Below the pieces are notes generated by a model that saw only the letters and a program-made list of their open reading frames with translations, was not told the DNA's origin and ran no database searches. A stretch of 7,018 bases of DNA, from contig SVQJ01000092.1 in the NCBI GenBank assembly GCA_015065395.1, positions 1-7,018 on the forward strand, given 5' to 3'. Each line of letters opens with the position of its first letter. Position 1 is the stretch's first letter. This DNA comes from Oscillospiraceae bacterium (GTDB lineage: Bacteria; Bacillota; Clostridia; Oscillospirales; CAG-272). Positions 1 through 6,879 of this stretch are shown in pieces. The position numbers were made by a program, and so were the translations under genes.

Positions 1-16
1 CATGAATTCTTCCTCC
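1..16 (-). promoter_or_regulatory. RBS and probable start codon of a fourth operon gene at the window edge
   Basis: On the minus strand, GGAGG (16-12) is followed after 8 nt by ATG at positions 3-1. This frame differs from the GldG frame. If the next base outside the window is A, the junction is ATGA, with the GldG stop TGA overlapping the new start. Known operons of this type often continue with a DUF4340 gene, so that is the inferred identity of the missing gene. Only the RBS and ATG are visible. Confidence 0.6.
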
Positions 17-1481
17 GAACACAAACGACCGTGCCGCAAAGAGCAAACACAACGGGAGGAAGAACAGTGAGAAGAACTGACCAGAAGTTTGCATCCTTGG
101 TGGTTATGGTAAGGGAGGTGTCGTCAAATACCTTGAAATCGATATCGGCGATCACGCTGTCTCTTCCCATGATACGCATTGCGTTATATATTATATCGTT
201 ATTGGCGTATTTATTATCGTTAAGGAAGCTGTTGGAAGTGTAATGGGCAGAGCCACAGGCAAGAACGTATGAATAATAGTATTCGTTATTGATAACTCTG
301 TTTTCTCTTGTGACAGTCATAAGGGGGAAGCTTCCGCTTTCACCCTCCTTGCCGTCGCTCACCTTCACCGCGGTGTCGTGGGAGAGGAGCACGGGAGATA
401 TCTCGCGTGTGCCGCTGAGAGACTCCTTAACTCCGCTCTGCCAAAGGATATCTATGGGCATTGCCTTCCTGACTATGGTATCGGGCATGGTATCGCTGGC
501 GGAAAGGTCTGTATAAAGTGATGCGCCGAGAGAATCCTCTGCATAGGAGCAAAGAATGCTCTGATGGTCAACGGTGACGGAATGTGCGCTGTCCTTAAGG
601 AAGGTGGCGCCGTTCATTGCGATGCCCCATTCGCTTAAAAATTCATTAAGTCTTGTAAGATTTGAGCTGTGATCCGGATCTGCAAAGACCATGAGAAAGC
701 CGAAATCGTCAAGGAAATTATCAAGCTTTTCTATCTCATTTCCCGTTTCTGATTCAAAGCCGGCAAAATCATACTTGGGGTCGTTGATTATAACGATCCT
801 TGTATCCTCCGGAAGATCCTCGCTTGAAAGATCCACGGCCTTGACCTCAAAGCCTGCATCTGAGAAAAGGCTGACAAGAGCGGATGCCCCATCGCCGACT
901 GTTTCGCCGTGCTTGGTTGTGAAGCATACCACAGGCTTTTCGGTGGATGTGACGGAAAGGATAGCGGAAACGAATTTCTGCTCGCCGTTATAAGCCCAGA
1001 CCTCGCCGTAATCGTTATAAACGAAGAAGGATTCCATCGTATAAACTCTGAAATCGGCTCCGGAATCGATAACCACGTCGGTGGTATGTATCTCGTCAAG
1101 ATCTGTTGTGAGATATCCTCTGAAATGGTTGGGGTTCTTGATTATATCAACGCATTCAACGTTGACGCTGTCAAATTTTGCTTCAAGCTGCAAGGCCGTC
1201 TGGTAAATATAATAAAGAGCGGGCGCGGTCTCGGCGATCTTATCGGACTCCACCGCAAAATAGATATTAACGTCGCCTTTTGCGGATTTCATATACTCTT
1301 TCGTCTTGTCGCTGAGGGTAAATACCTGACCCTTTGTCATATCTATACGCCAGCCGAAATGATTGACAAGGGCGCTGACACCTGCATTCATGAAAATAAC
1401 GAGGATGACAACAAGGACAGTGACCGCACTCTGAAGAACGTAAAACTTCTTCTTTTTGTTGTTATAATACTTCTTTCTCAT
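1..1481 (-). CDS. GldG-family ABC transporter auxiliary protein, open to the left edge
   Basis: The frame is open for 493 codons from the ATG at 1481 to the window edge, with no stop. It starts after a strong AAGGAGG (1495-1489) spaced 7 nt. The N-terminus is lysine-rich, followed by one membrane helix at about residues 14-38. Then comes the family motif DMTKGQVFTLSDKT (47-60), close to the DLTxxxxYTLS signature of GldG / ABC_transp_aux proteins. A second conserved block has HGE (191-193), a D/P-rich strand with NDPKYD (about 233-238) and a FADPD strand end (267-270), like the GATase-like fold of this family. A C-terminal helix (about 467-488) is followed by RRK. Family members are extracytoplasmic partners of an ABC-2 exporter; the cargo is unknown outside gliding Bacteroidetes, where GldAFG supports gliding. 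It lies 12 nt downstream of the permease gene and its RBS overlaps that gene's stop codon, so the two are co-transcribed. The last two bases are TG, so a TGA stop may come next, making 493 residues the full length, normal for the family. Confidence 0.92.
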   Translation of the reverse strand, partial: MRKKYYNNKKKKFYVLQSAVTVLVVILVIFMNAGVSALVNHFGWRIDMTKGQVFTLSDKTKEYMKSAKGDVNIYFAVESDKIAETAPALYYIYQTALQLEAKFDSVNVECVDIIKNPNHFRGYLTTDLDEIHTTDVVIDSGADFRVYTMESFFVYNDYGEVWAYNGEQKFVSAILSVTSTEKPVVCFTTKHGETVGDGASALVSLFSDAGFEVKAVDLSSEDLPEDTRIVIINDPKYDFAGFESETGNEIEKLDNFLDDFGFLMVFADPDHSSNLTRLNEFLSEWGIAMNGATFLKDSAHSVTVDHQSILCSYAEDSLGASLYTDLSASDTMPDTIVRKAMPIDILWQSGVKESLSGTREISPVLLSHDTAVKVSDGKEGESGSFPLMTVTRENRVINNEYYYSYVLACGSAHYTSNSFLNDNKYANNDIIYNAMRIMGRDSVIADIDFKVFDDTSLTITTKDANFWSVLLTVLPPVVFALCGTVVCVRRKNS

Positions 1482-1488
1482 AGTTTTG

Positions 1489-1495
1489 CCTCCTT
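1489..1495 (-). promoter_or_regulatory. Ribosome binding site of the GldG-family gene
   Basis: A perfect AAGGAGG lies 7 nt before the ATG at 1481. Its first bases overlap the TAA stop (1496-1494) of the upstream permease gene. It fixes the GldG start and suggests translational coupling with the permease. Confidence 0.85.
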
Positions 1496-2201
1496 ATGCA
1501 AGTCTGCGCTTTTCATAAACGCGCACGGTAAGAAAAAGGAACGCAAAGCAAATAGAGAGATAGTAGAAGGCGCTTGCAATGTCGAATATGCCAACGGTGA
1601 AAAGGGAATATCTTGAATAAATGGATATCCAATCGATCACCGTGCGTATCCACTGAACGCTGATAAAGGGATTTATCATGGCAACTATTACAAGGCCAAC
1701 GAGGATGCCTATGGTTCCGATAGCGGCAACGAACTGATTATCGGTAAGAGAGGAAACGAAAAGACCTATGGCAATAAAGCACATTGCGATAAATACCATA
1801 CCGAGAGTGCATCCGAATATACGCGCCCAGTTCACTTCTTCTGCAAATTTATCAAAAAGCGCAAAGGGCAGGCAGCTTACGGCAAGGGTTGCAATGAACA
1901 TGGTGAACGCAGCCGCAAACTTTGCCGTTACCATGGAAAGAAGGCTTACGGGAGATGTGAGCAGAAGCTGCTCGGTCTTGCTCCTTTTTTCTTCGGAAAA
2001 GGATTTCATCGTAAGCAAAGGAATGATAACGATATAGGCAAAGATCAGAAACTGAAAATAGGTGGAAACATCGGAGGTCTGATTCTGGAGAGTGCATACG
2101 CCGAAAAGGAATCCGGCAGCGCAAAGAAAAACTCCGATGAAAAGATATCCCGTTGCAGTTGTGAAAAAGGATCTCATTTCTCTTTTATATATTGCAAGCA
2201 T
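1494..2201 (-). CDS. ABC-2 type permease, GldF-like
   Basis: A complete 235-residue integral membrane protein, the usual length for this compact permease class. Six hydrophobic helices are readable at about residues 18-38, 50-66, 92-116, 127-151, 156-178 and 208-228. Family features include an amphipathic N-terminus (KREMRSFFTTATGY, 6-19) and the cytoplasmic loop MKSFSEEKRSKTEQLLLTSP (65-84), matching the RSFxEEKRxGTxELLLTSP signature of ABC-2 permeases paired with GldA-type ATPases. The C-terminus has a YYLS-FLFLTVRVYEKRR pattern (about 213-233), also typical. It should form the membrane channel of the exporter with the ATPase encoded just upstream. The start ATG (2201-2199) overlaps the ATPase stop by one base (TAATG) and has a GGAGG 9 nt upstream (2215-2211). 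The substrate cannot be read from sequence. Confidence 0.95.
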   Translation of the reverse strand: MLAIYKREMRSFFTTATGYLFIGVFLCAAGFLFGVCTLQNQTSDVSTYFQFLIFAYIVIIPLLTMKSFSEEKRSKTEQLLLTSPVSLLSMVTAKFAAAFTMFIATLAVSCLPFALFDKFAEEVNWARIFGCTLGMVFIAMCFIAIGLFVSSLTDNQFVAAIGTIGILVGLVIVAMINPFISVQWIRTVIDWISIYSRYSLFTVGIFDIASAFYYLSICFAFLFLTVRVYEKRRLA

Positions 2202-3169
2202 TATCTTCTTCCTCCTCTTCTTGTGTTCTGTGCGAGGCTTTTTGAGTCAGTGAGCTTTATAAACACATCCTCAAGAGAAACGCCCTCCTGCTCCATGGCA
2301 ACGATGGGCCAATTCTTCTCGGCCATGGCAAAGAAGAGATTTTTTCTCATATCAAAGCTGTGCTCGCTTTCCACATGGTATGTAAAGCTGTCCTTTTCTC
2401 TTTCGCTGGAGATCTCTGCATGTAAAACTCCATCCACCGCGCGTATAGCATCAAGCACCTCTCTTTGGGGGCCGCATATCTTCACCATATAGCGCACGTT
2501 CTCATTGATGGCGCGGTTGATGTTCTCCGTCTTTTCGTCGGCAAGGAGCTTTCCTTCATTTATAATTATGATCCTGTCTGCCACAGCCTGCACCTCAGAG
2601 AGGATGTGGGTGGAAAGGATAACGGTATGCTCGCGTCCGAGGGTTCTTATAAGGTTTCTGACCTCGATTATCTGCTTTGGGTCAAGACCGACGGTGGGCT
2701 CATCGAAAATAAGAACCTTGGGATTCCCGATAAGAGCCTGAGCAATACCCACTCTCTGACGGTAACCCTTGGAAAGGTTTTTAATAAGCCTTTTTCTCAC
2801 GTCGGTGATCCTTGTTACCTTGCAGATCTCCTCGATATGCTTTTCGCGGTTGAATTTGCAGTCCTTAAGATCATAAACGAAATTCAGATATTCCCGAACG
2901 GTCATATCCTGATACAAGGGCGGCTGCTCCGGCAAAAATCCGATAAGCTTCTTTGCTTCATCGGGCTTTTCCGATATATCCACTCCCCCAACCTTAACGG
3001 TTCCGGAGTTATAGGAAAGAAATCCCGTCATAATATTCATTGCGGTAGATTTTCCTGCACCGTTGGGTCCGAGGAAGCCAAGTACCTCTCTCTCTCCTGC
3101 CGCGAAGGAAATACCGTCCAGTGCGACGTTTGTGCCGTACACCTTGACAAGGTTCGATACTTCTATCAT
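2201..3169 (-). CDS. ABC transporter ATP-binding protein, GldA-like
   Basis: A complete 322-residue cytoplasmic ATPase. All nucleotide-binding motifs are intact: Walker A GPNGAGKST (34-42), Q-loop Q82 in LPEQPPLY, ABC signature LSKGY (132-136), Walker B LIFDEP (153-158) with catalytic E157, D-loop GLDP (161-164) and H-loop STH (186-188). The domain ends near residue 215. A further 100 residues form the small C-terminal domain common in ABC-2 exporter ATPases (DUF4162-like), with the conserved SLEDVFIKLT end (298-307). It powers the ABC-2 permease encoded directly downstream and is the first gene of the operon. The start at 3169 has a modest GAGGA (3180-3176) spaced 6 nt, and a promoter lies about 50 bp upstream. 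The GldA assignment rests on neighbours as well as sequence, because ATPases of different ABC-2 exporters look alike. Confidence 0.96.
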   Translation of the reverse strand: MIEVSNLVKVYGTNVALDGISFAAGEREVLGFLGPNGAGKSTAMNIMTGFLSYNSGTVKVGGVDISEKPDEAKKLIGFLPEQPPLYQDMTVREYLNFVYDLKDCKFNREKHIEEICKVTRITDVRKRLIKNLSKGYRQRVGIAQALIGNPKVLIFDEPTVGLDPKQIIEVRNLIRTLGREHTVILSTHILSEVQAVADRIIIINEGKLLADEKTENINRAINENVRYMVKICGPQREVLDAIRAVDGVLHAEISSEREKDSFTYHVESEHSFDMRKNLFFAMAEKNWPIVAMEQEGVSLEDVFIKLTDSKSLAQNTRRGGRR

Positions 3170-3175
3170 TGTTTA

Positions 3176-3180
3176 TCCTC
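3176..3180 (-). promoter_or_regulatory. Ribosome binding site of the ABC ATPase gene
   Basis: GAGGA lies 6 nt before the ATG at 3169. It is weaker than the RBSs of the two downstream genes and supports this start over later in-frame methionines, which would cut into or come after the N-terminal ABC strand. Confidence 0.65.
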
Positions 3181-3215
3181 ACAATAAAGAAATTTGTATA
3201 ACTAACTAATTTAGC

Positions 3216-3244
3216 ATTATACCATACTACTCCCCATTTTGTAT
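3216..3244 (-). promoter_or_regulatory. Candidate extended -10 promoter for the ABC operon
   Basis: On the minus strand a consensus TATAAT (3221-3216) is preceded by TGG, giving the extended -10 form TGnTATAAT. The -35 position at 17-bp spacing reads ATACAA (3244-3239), a poor match, which an extended -10 can tolerate. The predicted start of transcription is near 3209, giving a leader of about 40 nt before the ATPase ATG. No other promoter-like sequence of similar quality lies upstream of the operon in this gap. Confidence 0.6.
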
Positions 3245-3271
3245 AGACAAAAAATTAAATTTTTCGCCTGT

Positions 3272-3296
3272 CGAGCAAAATTTACAATTTTACTCG
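3272..3296. promoter_or_regulatory. 25-bp imperfect palindrome, candidate operator between divergent promoters
   Basis: The arms CGAGCAAAATT (3272-3282) and AATTTTACTCG (3286-3296) are inverted repeats matching at 10 of 11 positions around a 3-nt centre TAC. The centre (3284) is within 2 bp of the midpoint (3282) between the two -10 boxes, about 70-75 bp upstream of each predicted start. That placement suits an activator or a shared regulator. The GC-bearing CGAG/CTCG ends make it less likely to be simple AT-richness. No regulator family is recognised. Confidence 0.4.
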
Positions 3297-3320
3297 CTTA
3301 TTTTGAATTACGGGCATCTA

Positions 3321-3348
3321 TTGATTTTGCGGTTTATTATGGTATAAT
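3321..3348 (+). promoter_or_regulatory. Promoter of the LRR-dockerin gene
   Basis: A -35 box TTGATT (3321-3326), a 16-bp spacer and a perfect TATAAT (3343-3348), with TGG directly before it (extended -10). This is a good sigma-A type promoter. Transcription should start near 3355, giving a leader of about 33 nt before the ATG at 3388. Confidence 0.75.
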
Positions 3349-3373
3349 ACTGTTATAAGTCTTTTTAAGAACG

Positions 3374-3379
3374 AAAGGA
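3374..3379 (+). promoter_or_regulatory. Ribosome binding site of the LRR-dockerin gene
   Basis: AAAGGA sits 8 nt before the ATG at 3388. The start it selects gives a protein that begins directly with a lysine-bearing signal peptide, which supports the choice. Confidence 0.7.
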
Positions 3380-3387
3380 TCTGCAGT

Positions 3388-6300
3388 ATGTTAAATAAAG
3401 CAATAAAACTTTTTTCCTGTATAACCTGTGCCGTTCTCATAACGGCTCTGCTTATTGCTCTGCCCGCCAAGGCTGACAGCTTGACGGGAGTGACGGATAA
3501 CGGTCTTTCCTACAAGATAGATACGGAGGCCGGAACAGTTACCATAACAAAATTCGATCAGTCCTCCGCCTCAGTGACCATACCCGAAAAAATTGAGGGC
3601 TATCCCGTTACCGTTATCGGCAAAAGTGCTTTTTTCTACTGTATGTCACTGACAAATGTTACCCTTCCCGACACGGTGACCACCATTTCACAAAGCGCCT
3701 TCAGCTATTGCTATAAGCTTTCCGGCATAAATATGCCCAAAAGCTTAACGACCATCGATGTCAGCGCCTTCAGAGAATGCAACAAGATCCGAAGCTTTGC
3801 TCTCCCCGAAGGGCTTAAATATATTGGGAATTATGCTTTTTTCGGATGCACATCACTAACAGAGCTCTCCCTTCCTTCCACTCTGGAAACACTTTCCAAA
3901 GGTGCATTTGACAGCTGTGCTTCACTGAAAAGTGTTACCCTCGGCCCATCCCTCTCCTCCATCGGCGAAGGTGCCTTTGCCTACTGCTCCGCCCTTGAGA
4001 GCATCACCGTTGATGAGCGCAATACTGTTTTCAAGGTGGCAGACGGTTGCCTTACGGATCTTTTCTCAAAGACTGTCATTTCCACATTCGGCAACAGCAT
4101 TTCCATCCCCGAGGATGACAGCATCTGCTATCTCGGCGCGTATGCCTTTGCAGGCACTCCCATCACCTCCCTCGTTATTCCGGATAATATCGTCTCCATC
4201 GGAAATCATTGCTTTCACGAGTGCACGGGCCTTGAGACCGTCGAACTTTCGCAAAATCTAACGTTTATAGGACAAGCAGCATTCTGGAATTGTCTGGTGC
4301 TTTCCGACGTCACTCTCCCTGATACGCTCACCTCCATCGAAAGCCATGTGTTCCAGGATTGCCAAAGCTTTAAGAGCATTACCGTTCCCGAAAAGGTTAC
4401 CTCGATCGGGGATTATGCATTTAACCGTTGCTATTCTCTTGAAAGCATCAATCTTCCAAAGGACCTTACGGCATTGGGTGGCGCTGCCTTTAAGGAATGC
4501 CGAAGCCTTAAGGAGATCAAATTGCCGGAGAAGATAGAGACGATCAACAGTAATACATTCAACGGATGCACCGCTCTGGAAAACATCGCCTTACCTGACA
4601 GCGTCACTTCCATCGGCAATTATGCTTTCAGCGCCTGCTCCGCCCTCACAGAGCTTTCAGGTGCAACAAATATCACTTCCATCGGTGAATATGCCTTTGA
4701 AAACTGCTCTGCCCTTGCTGTTGTCCCCTTATTGGATAACCTCACCAACCTTGGACGAAACACTTTCTACAACTGTAAAAATCTAACCGAGATAAGCTTT
4801 AGCGACAGCTTATCTAAAATCGAAAATTATACATTCTACAACTGCCAAAAATTAACCAAGATCACTATTCCCGCCTATCTGACATCCATTGGCATCGGTG
4901 CATTTTCCGGTTGCTCCTCACTCTCTGATGTTGCTTTACCTCAAACTCTTGAAGAGATCGGCGCGAGTGCCTTTGAACGCTGTAAAGAAATCACATCCAT
5001 CTCACTTAGCGAGAATATCACCCGCATCGAAGACAGAACCTTCGACGACTGTGATTCACTTTCAGACATCAATTTCCCCAAGGGGCTTACATACATCGGC
5101 GAATACGCTTTCTACTCCTGCGATTCCCTTTCCGATATCATTCTTCCCGAGGGTCTTAAGGAGATCGGGAAATATGCCTTCTATGGCTCATCTGTAACAA
5201 GCGTTATTATTCCCGGCAGCGTTGAAGCTTTGGGGGATTCAATATTCCAGGGTACCTATCTTGAAAGCGCAGTTCTGGGCGAGGGAATAAAGACCATTCC
5301 GTTTGAAATGTTCTTCGGATGCTCCTCACTGAAAAGCGTTACTCTTCCCGAGGGACTTGAAAGTATTGGAAAAGCAGCTTTTTATATGTGCAAAAGTCTT
5401 GAAAGCATTACAATACCTGAGGGTGTGACCTCCATCGGGCGCGGTGCTTTCAACGAATGCCGCTCCCTTTATTCCATCTATCTTCCCTCAACCCTTGAGG
5501 TCATCGGTAATTCGGCATTCCAAGCTTGCGAAAGCCTCAAGGAAGTGCATATTCCAAGCACTGATATGTGGTTCGGCATCACCTTCGGAGATGATCCCGA
5601 AATGGTAAGCGACAGCGTTGCTCCCTTGAGAAACAACGGCTCTCTTTATGTAGACGGTAAGATGGTTACCGAGATCACGGTGCCCGAAGGTGTGGAAAGC
5701 ATCGGCAGATATCAGCTCTACGGCTGCAGAGGTCTTGAAAGGGTTGCACTTCCCGAGGGGCTTAAAAGCATTGAAGCTTATGCTTTCTTCAACTGTGCAG
5801 ATCTTTGTGAAATTTACATTCCTTTCACCGTTACAAGGATCGCGGATTACGCTCTTTCCAACACCGGCAGTATCGGCAGCATCCTTTTGCCCGAAGGACT
5901 TTGCGAGCTTGGTGTCGGAGCCTTTGCAGGATCCAGAGTTTACGCCATCAATATTCCCGCGGGTATTACCGAAATTAAGAGAGAATGCTTTTCTTCCTGT
6001 TTGAGTCTTTATCATTTATTGCTTCCGCCCACCGTTGAACATATCGGCTACAACGCCTTCAAAAACTGTATCCAGTTCACTTATATCTGGTTTATGGGAC
6101 GCCGCGAAGAATATCACAATATCTCTATGGACAAGGGAAACGAGGTGCTTGACAGAAATACCATTGATGAAACCTATCTCATAGAGAAAAAAGACGCAAC
6201 CTGCGATGAGGGCGCTCTTTACAGATTTGATTGCGATGGATATTCAGGAGCCTATTATTGGCTCGATCTGCATTATTCCCCCGCGCTCGGCCACCTTCCC

Positions 6301-6771
6301 GGTGAAGGTCCCACCTGCACAGAGTATCAGGTATGCGCAAGAGAAGGATGCAATCGCATAACGGCTCACGCTAAGGGACATACCAGAGGAGAAGAGGCAA
6401 CCTGCAAAGCTCCTTGCATCTGCACCGACTGCGGCGAAGTTTTGGAGGAAGCGTTCCCCCATACTCCCGGAGATGATGCTACCTGTACAACTGCCAACAG
6501 ATGCCGTGTTTGCAACAGCGTTATCGAAAAGGCTCTCAACCACCTCTACGTTGACGGATGTTGCGTAAGATGCCAATTCGGGGAGCCTGTGGGTGATATT
6601 GACTGCGACGGGCTTTGTACCGCAAAGGATGCCAATCTTTTGACAAAATACATAACCGGAATATTGGATGCCGTCCCCCTCAGCTCCGCTGATACCAATA
6701 ATGACGGTGTTGCCGATGCCAAGGATATGTTTGTATTCAAGCTGATAATCTCAGGAATATACAACCCCTGA
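3388..6771 (+). CDS. Secreted BspA-like leucine-rich-repeat protein with Cys-knuckle region and type I dockerin
   Basis: A complete 1127-residue exported protein. Residues 1-29 form a signal peptide (Lys in the n-region, hydrophobic core 12-26, AKA before a likely cut at 29/30). After a short start module (NGLSYKIDTEAGTVTI), residues about 61-905 are LRR_5 / BspA-type repeats, mostly 23 residues, consensus SLxxITLPxxLTSIGxxAFxxC. Residues about 936-1066 are a Cys/His-rich region of short GH..GE.ATC..CxxC units, including CTDC (1012-1015), CRVC (1039-1042) and CVRC (1059-1062). Residues 1069-1127 are a type I dockerin with two calcium loops: D1070, D1072, D1074, D1081 and D1102, N1104, D1106, D1113. 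There is no LPXTG, lipobox or membrane anchor. BspA-like LRR proteins usually bind host or matrix proteins or other cells; the dockerin suggests docking to a cohesin scaffold. No enzyme domain is seen. It is transcribed alone, divergent from the ABC operon. The true ligand is unknown. Confidence 0.97.
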   Translation: MLNKAIKLFSCITCAVLITALLIALPAKADSLTGVTDNGLSYKIDTEAGTVTITKFDQSSASVTIPEKIEGYPVTVIGKSAFFYCMSLTNVTLPDTVTTISQSAFSYCYKLSGINMPKSLTTIDVSAFRECNKIRSFALPEGLKYIGNYAFFGCTSLTELSLPSTLETLSKGAFDSCASLKSVTLGPSLSSIGEGAFAYCSALESITVDERNTVFKVADGCLTDLFSKTVISTFGNSISIPEDDSICYLGAYAFAGTPITSLVIPDNIVSIGNHCFHECTGLETVELSQNLTFIGQAAFWNCLVLSDVTLPDTLTSIESHVFQDCQSFKSITVPEKVTSIGDYAFNRCYSLESINLPKDLTALGGAAFKECRSLKEIKLPEKIETINSNTFNGCTALENIALPDSVTSIGNYAFSACSALTELSGATNITSIGEYAFENCSALAVVPLLDNLTNLGRNTFYNCKNLTEISFSDSLSKIENYTFYNCQKLTKITIPAYLTSIGIGAFSGCSSLSDVALPQTLEEIGASAFERCKEITSISLSENITRIEDRTFDDCDSLSDINFPKGLTYIGEYAFYSCDSLSDIILPEGLKEIGKYAFYGSSVTSVIIPGSVEALGDSIFQGTYLESAVLGEGIKTIPFEMFFGCSSLKSVTLPEGLESIGKAAFYMCKSLESITIPEGVTSIGRGAFNECRSLYSIYLPSTLEVIGNSAFQACESLKEVHIPSTDMWFGITFGDDPEMVSDSVAPLRNNGSLYVDGKMVTEITVPEGVESIGRYQLYGCRGLERVALPEGLKSIEAYAFFNCADLCEIYIPFTVTRIADYALSNTGSIGSILLPEGLCELGVGAFAGSRVYAINIPAGITEIKRECFSSCLSLYHLLLPPTVEHIGYNAFKNCIQFTYIWFMGRREEYHNISMDKGNEVLDRNTIDETYLIEKKDATCDEGALYRFDCDGYSGAYYWLDLHYSPALGHLPGEGPTCTEYQVCAREGCNRITAHAKGHTRGEEATCKAPCICTDCGEVLEEAFPHTPGDDATCTTANRCRVCNSVIEKALNHLYVDGCCVRCQFGEPVGDIDCDGLCTAKDANLLTKYITGILDAVPLSSADTNNDGVADAKDMFVFKLIISGIYNP
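3646..6072 (+). repeat. Degenerate 69-nt tandem repeat array encoding LRR units
   Basis: About 32 consecutive coding units of 69 nt (23 residues) run from S87 to I895 of the LRR protein, after a first divergent unit at about residues 61-86. A few units are 22 residues, where the closing Cys is replaced by GS or GT (for example near codons 257, 609 and 631). Two units carry the longer variants seen across BspA-like proteins: one at residues 202-257 with a VDERN...DGCL...IPEDD pattern, and one later in the array (DNA about 5539-5733) with WFGITFGDD...LYVDGKMVTEITVPEG. The DNA is mostly diverged, but short identical stretches recur, such as CTTCCCGAGGG at 5143, 5344 and 5749. Confidence 0.9.
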
Positions 6772-6796
6772 CCTTCTAAGGCACATGAAATAATCA

Positions 6797-6822
6797 GAGC
6801 CCCCTGCTTTTTCAGGGGGCTC
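6797..6822 (+). other. GC-rich hairpin after the LRR-dockerin gene
   Basis: A perfect 10-bp stem GAGCCCCCTG / CAGGGGGCTC with a CTTTTT loop, 25 nt after the stop codon. It is stable enough to be terminator-like, but on the plus strand no T-tract follows, so it is not a canonical intrinsic terminator on its own. It may protect the 3' end of the mRNA or act with the hairpins that follow. Confidence 0.6.
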
Positions 6823-6823
6823 A

Positions 6824-6853
6824 CAGCTTGTCGATAAAGTTATCGACAAGCTG
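6824..6853. repeat. Perfect 30-bp palindrome (14-2-14)
   Basis: CAGCTTGTCGATAA (6824-6837) and TTATCGACAAGCTG (6840-6853) are exact inverted repeats separated by AG. It begins one base after the preceding hairpin. A short 2-nt spacer and perfect symmetry on DNA make it either a protein-binding site or a strong hairpin in RNA read from either strand. No T-tract follows. Function unknown. Confidence 0.75.
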
Positions 6854-6879
6854 CTTCGGACTGTCGAGAAGGATGCAGA

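Noticed and set aside
909..1616. 235-residue plus-strand open frame
   Set aside because: It lies antisense to the GldG-family gene and the permease end, lacks an RBS and shows no recognisable domain; the minus-strand frames match known families throughout.
2465..3187. 240-residue plus-strand open frame
   Set aside because: It is the complement of the ABC ATPase, whose Walker and signature motifs are all intact. The plus-strand product has no family features.
3250..3264. AT-only inverted repeat AAAAAT-TAA-ATTTTT
   Set aside because: Too short and AT-rich to be significant in this gap; it may simply be an UP-element-like A/T tract.
5488..6015. 175-residue minus-strand open frame
   Set aside because: It is antisense to the LRR array. 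Repeated coding units often leave long antisense frames; no RBS or domain supports it.
3646..6072. CRISPR-like array, because of the regular 69-nt period
   Set aside because: The period is in coding phase with one long frame, the units are degenerate and there are no separate identical repeats and unique spacers; it encodes LRR units.
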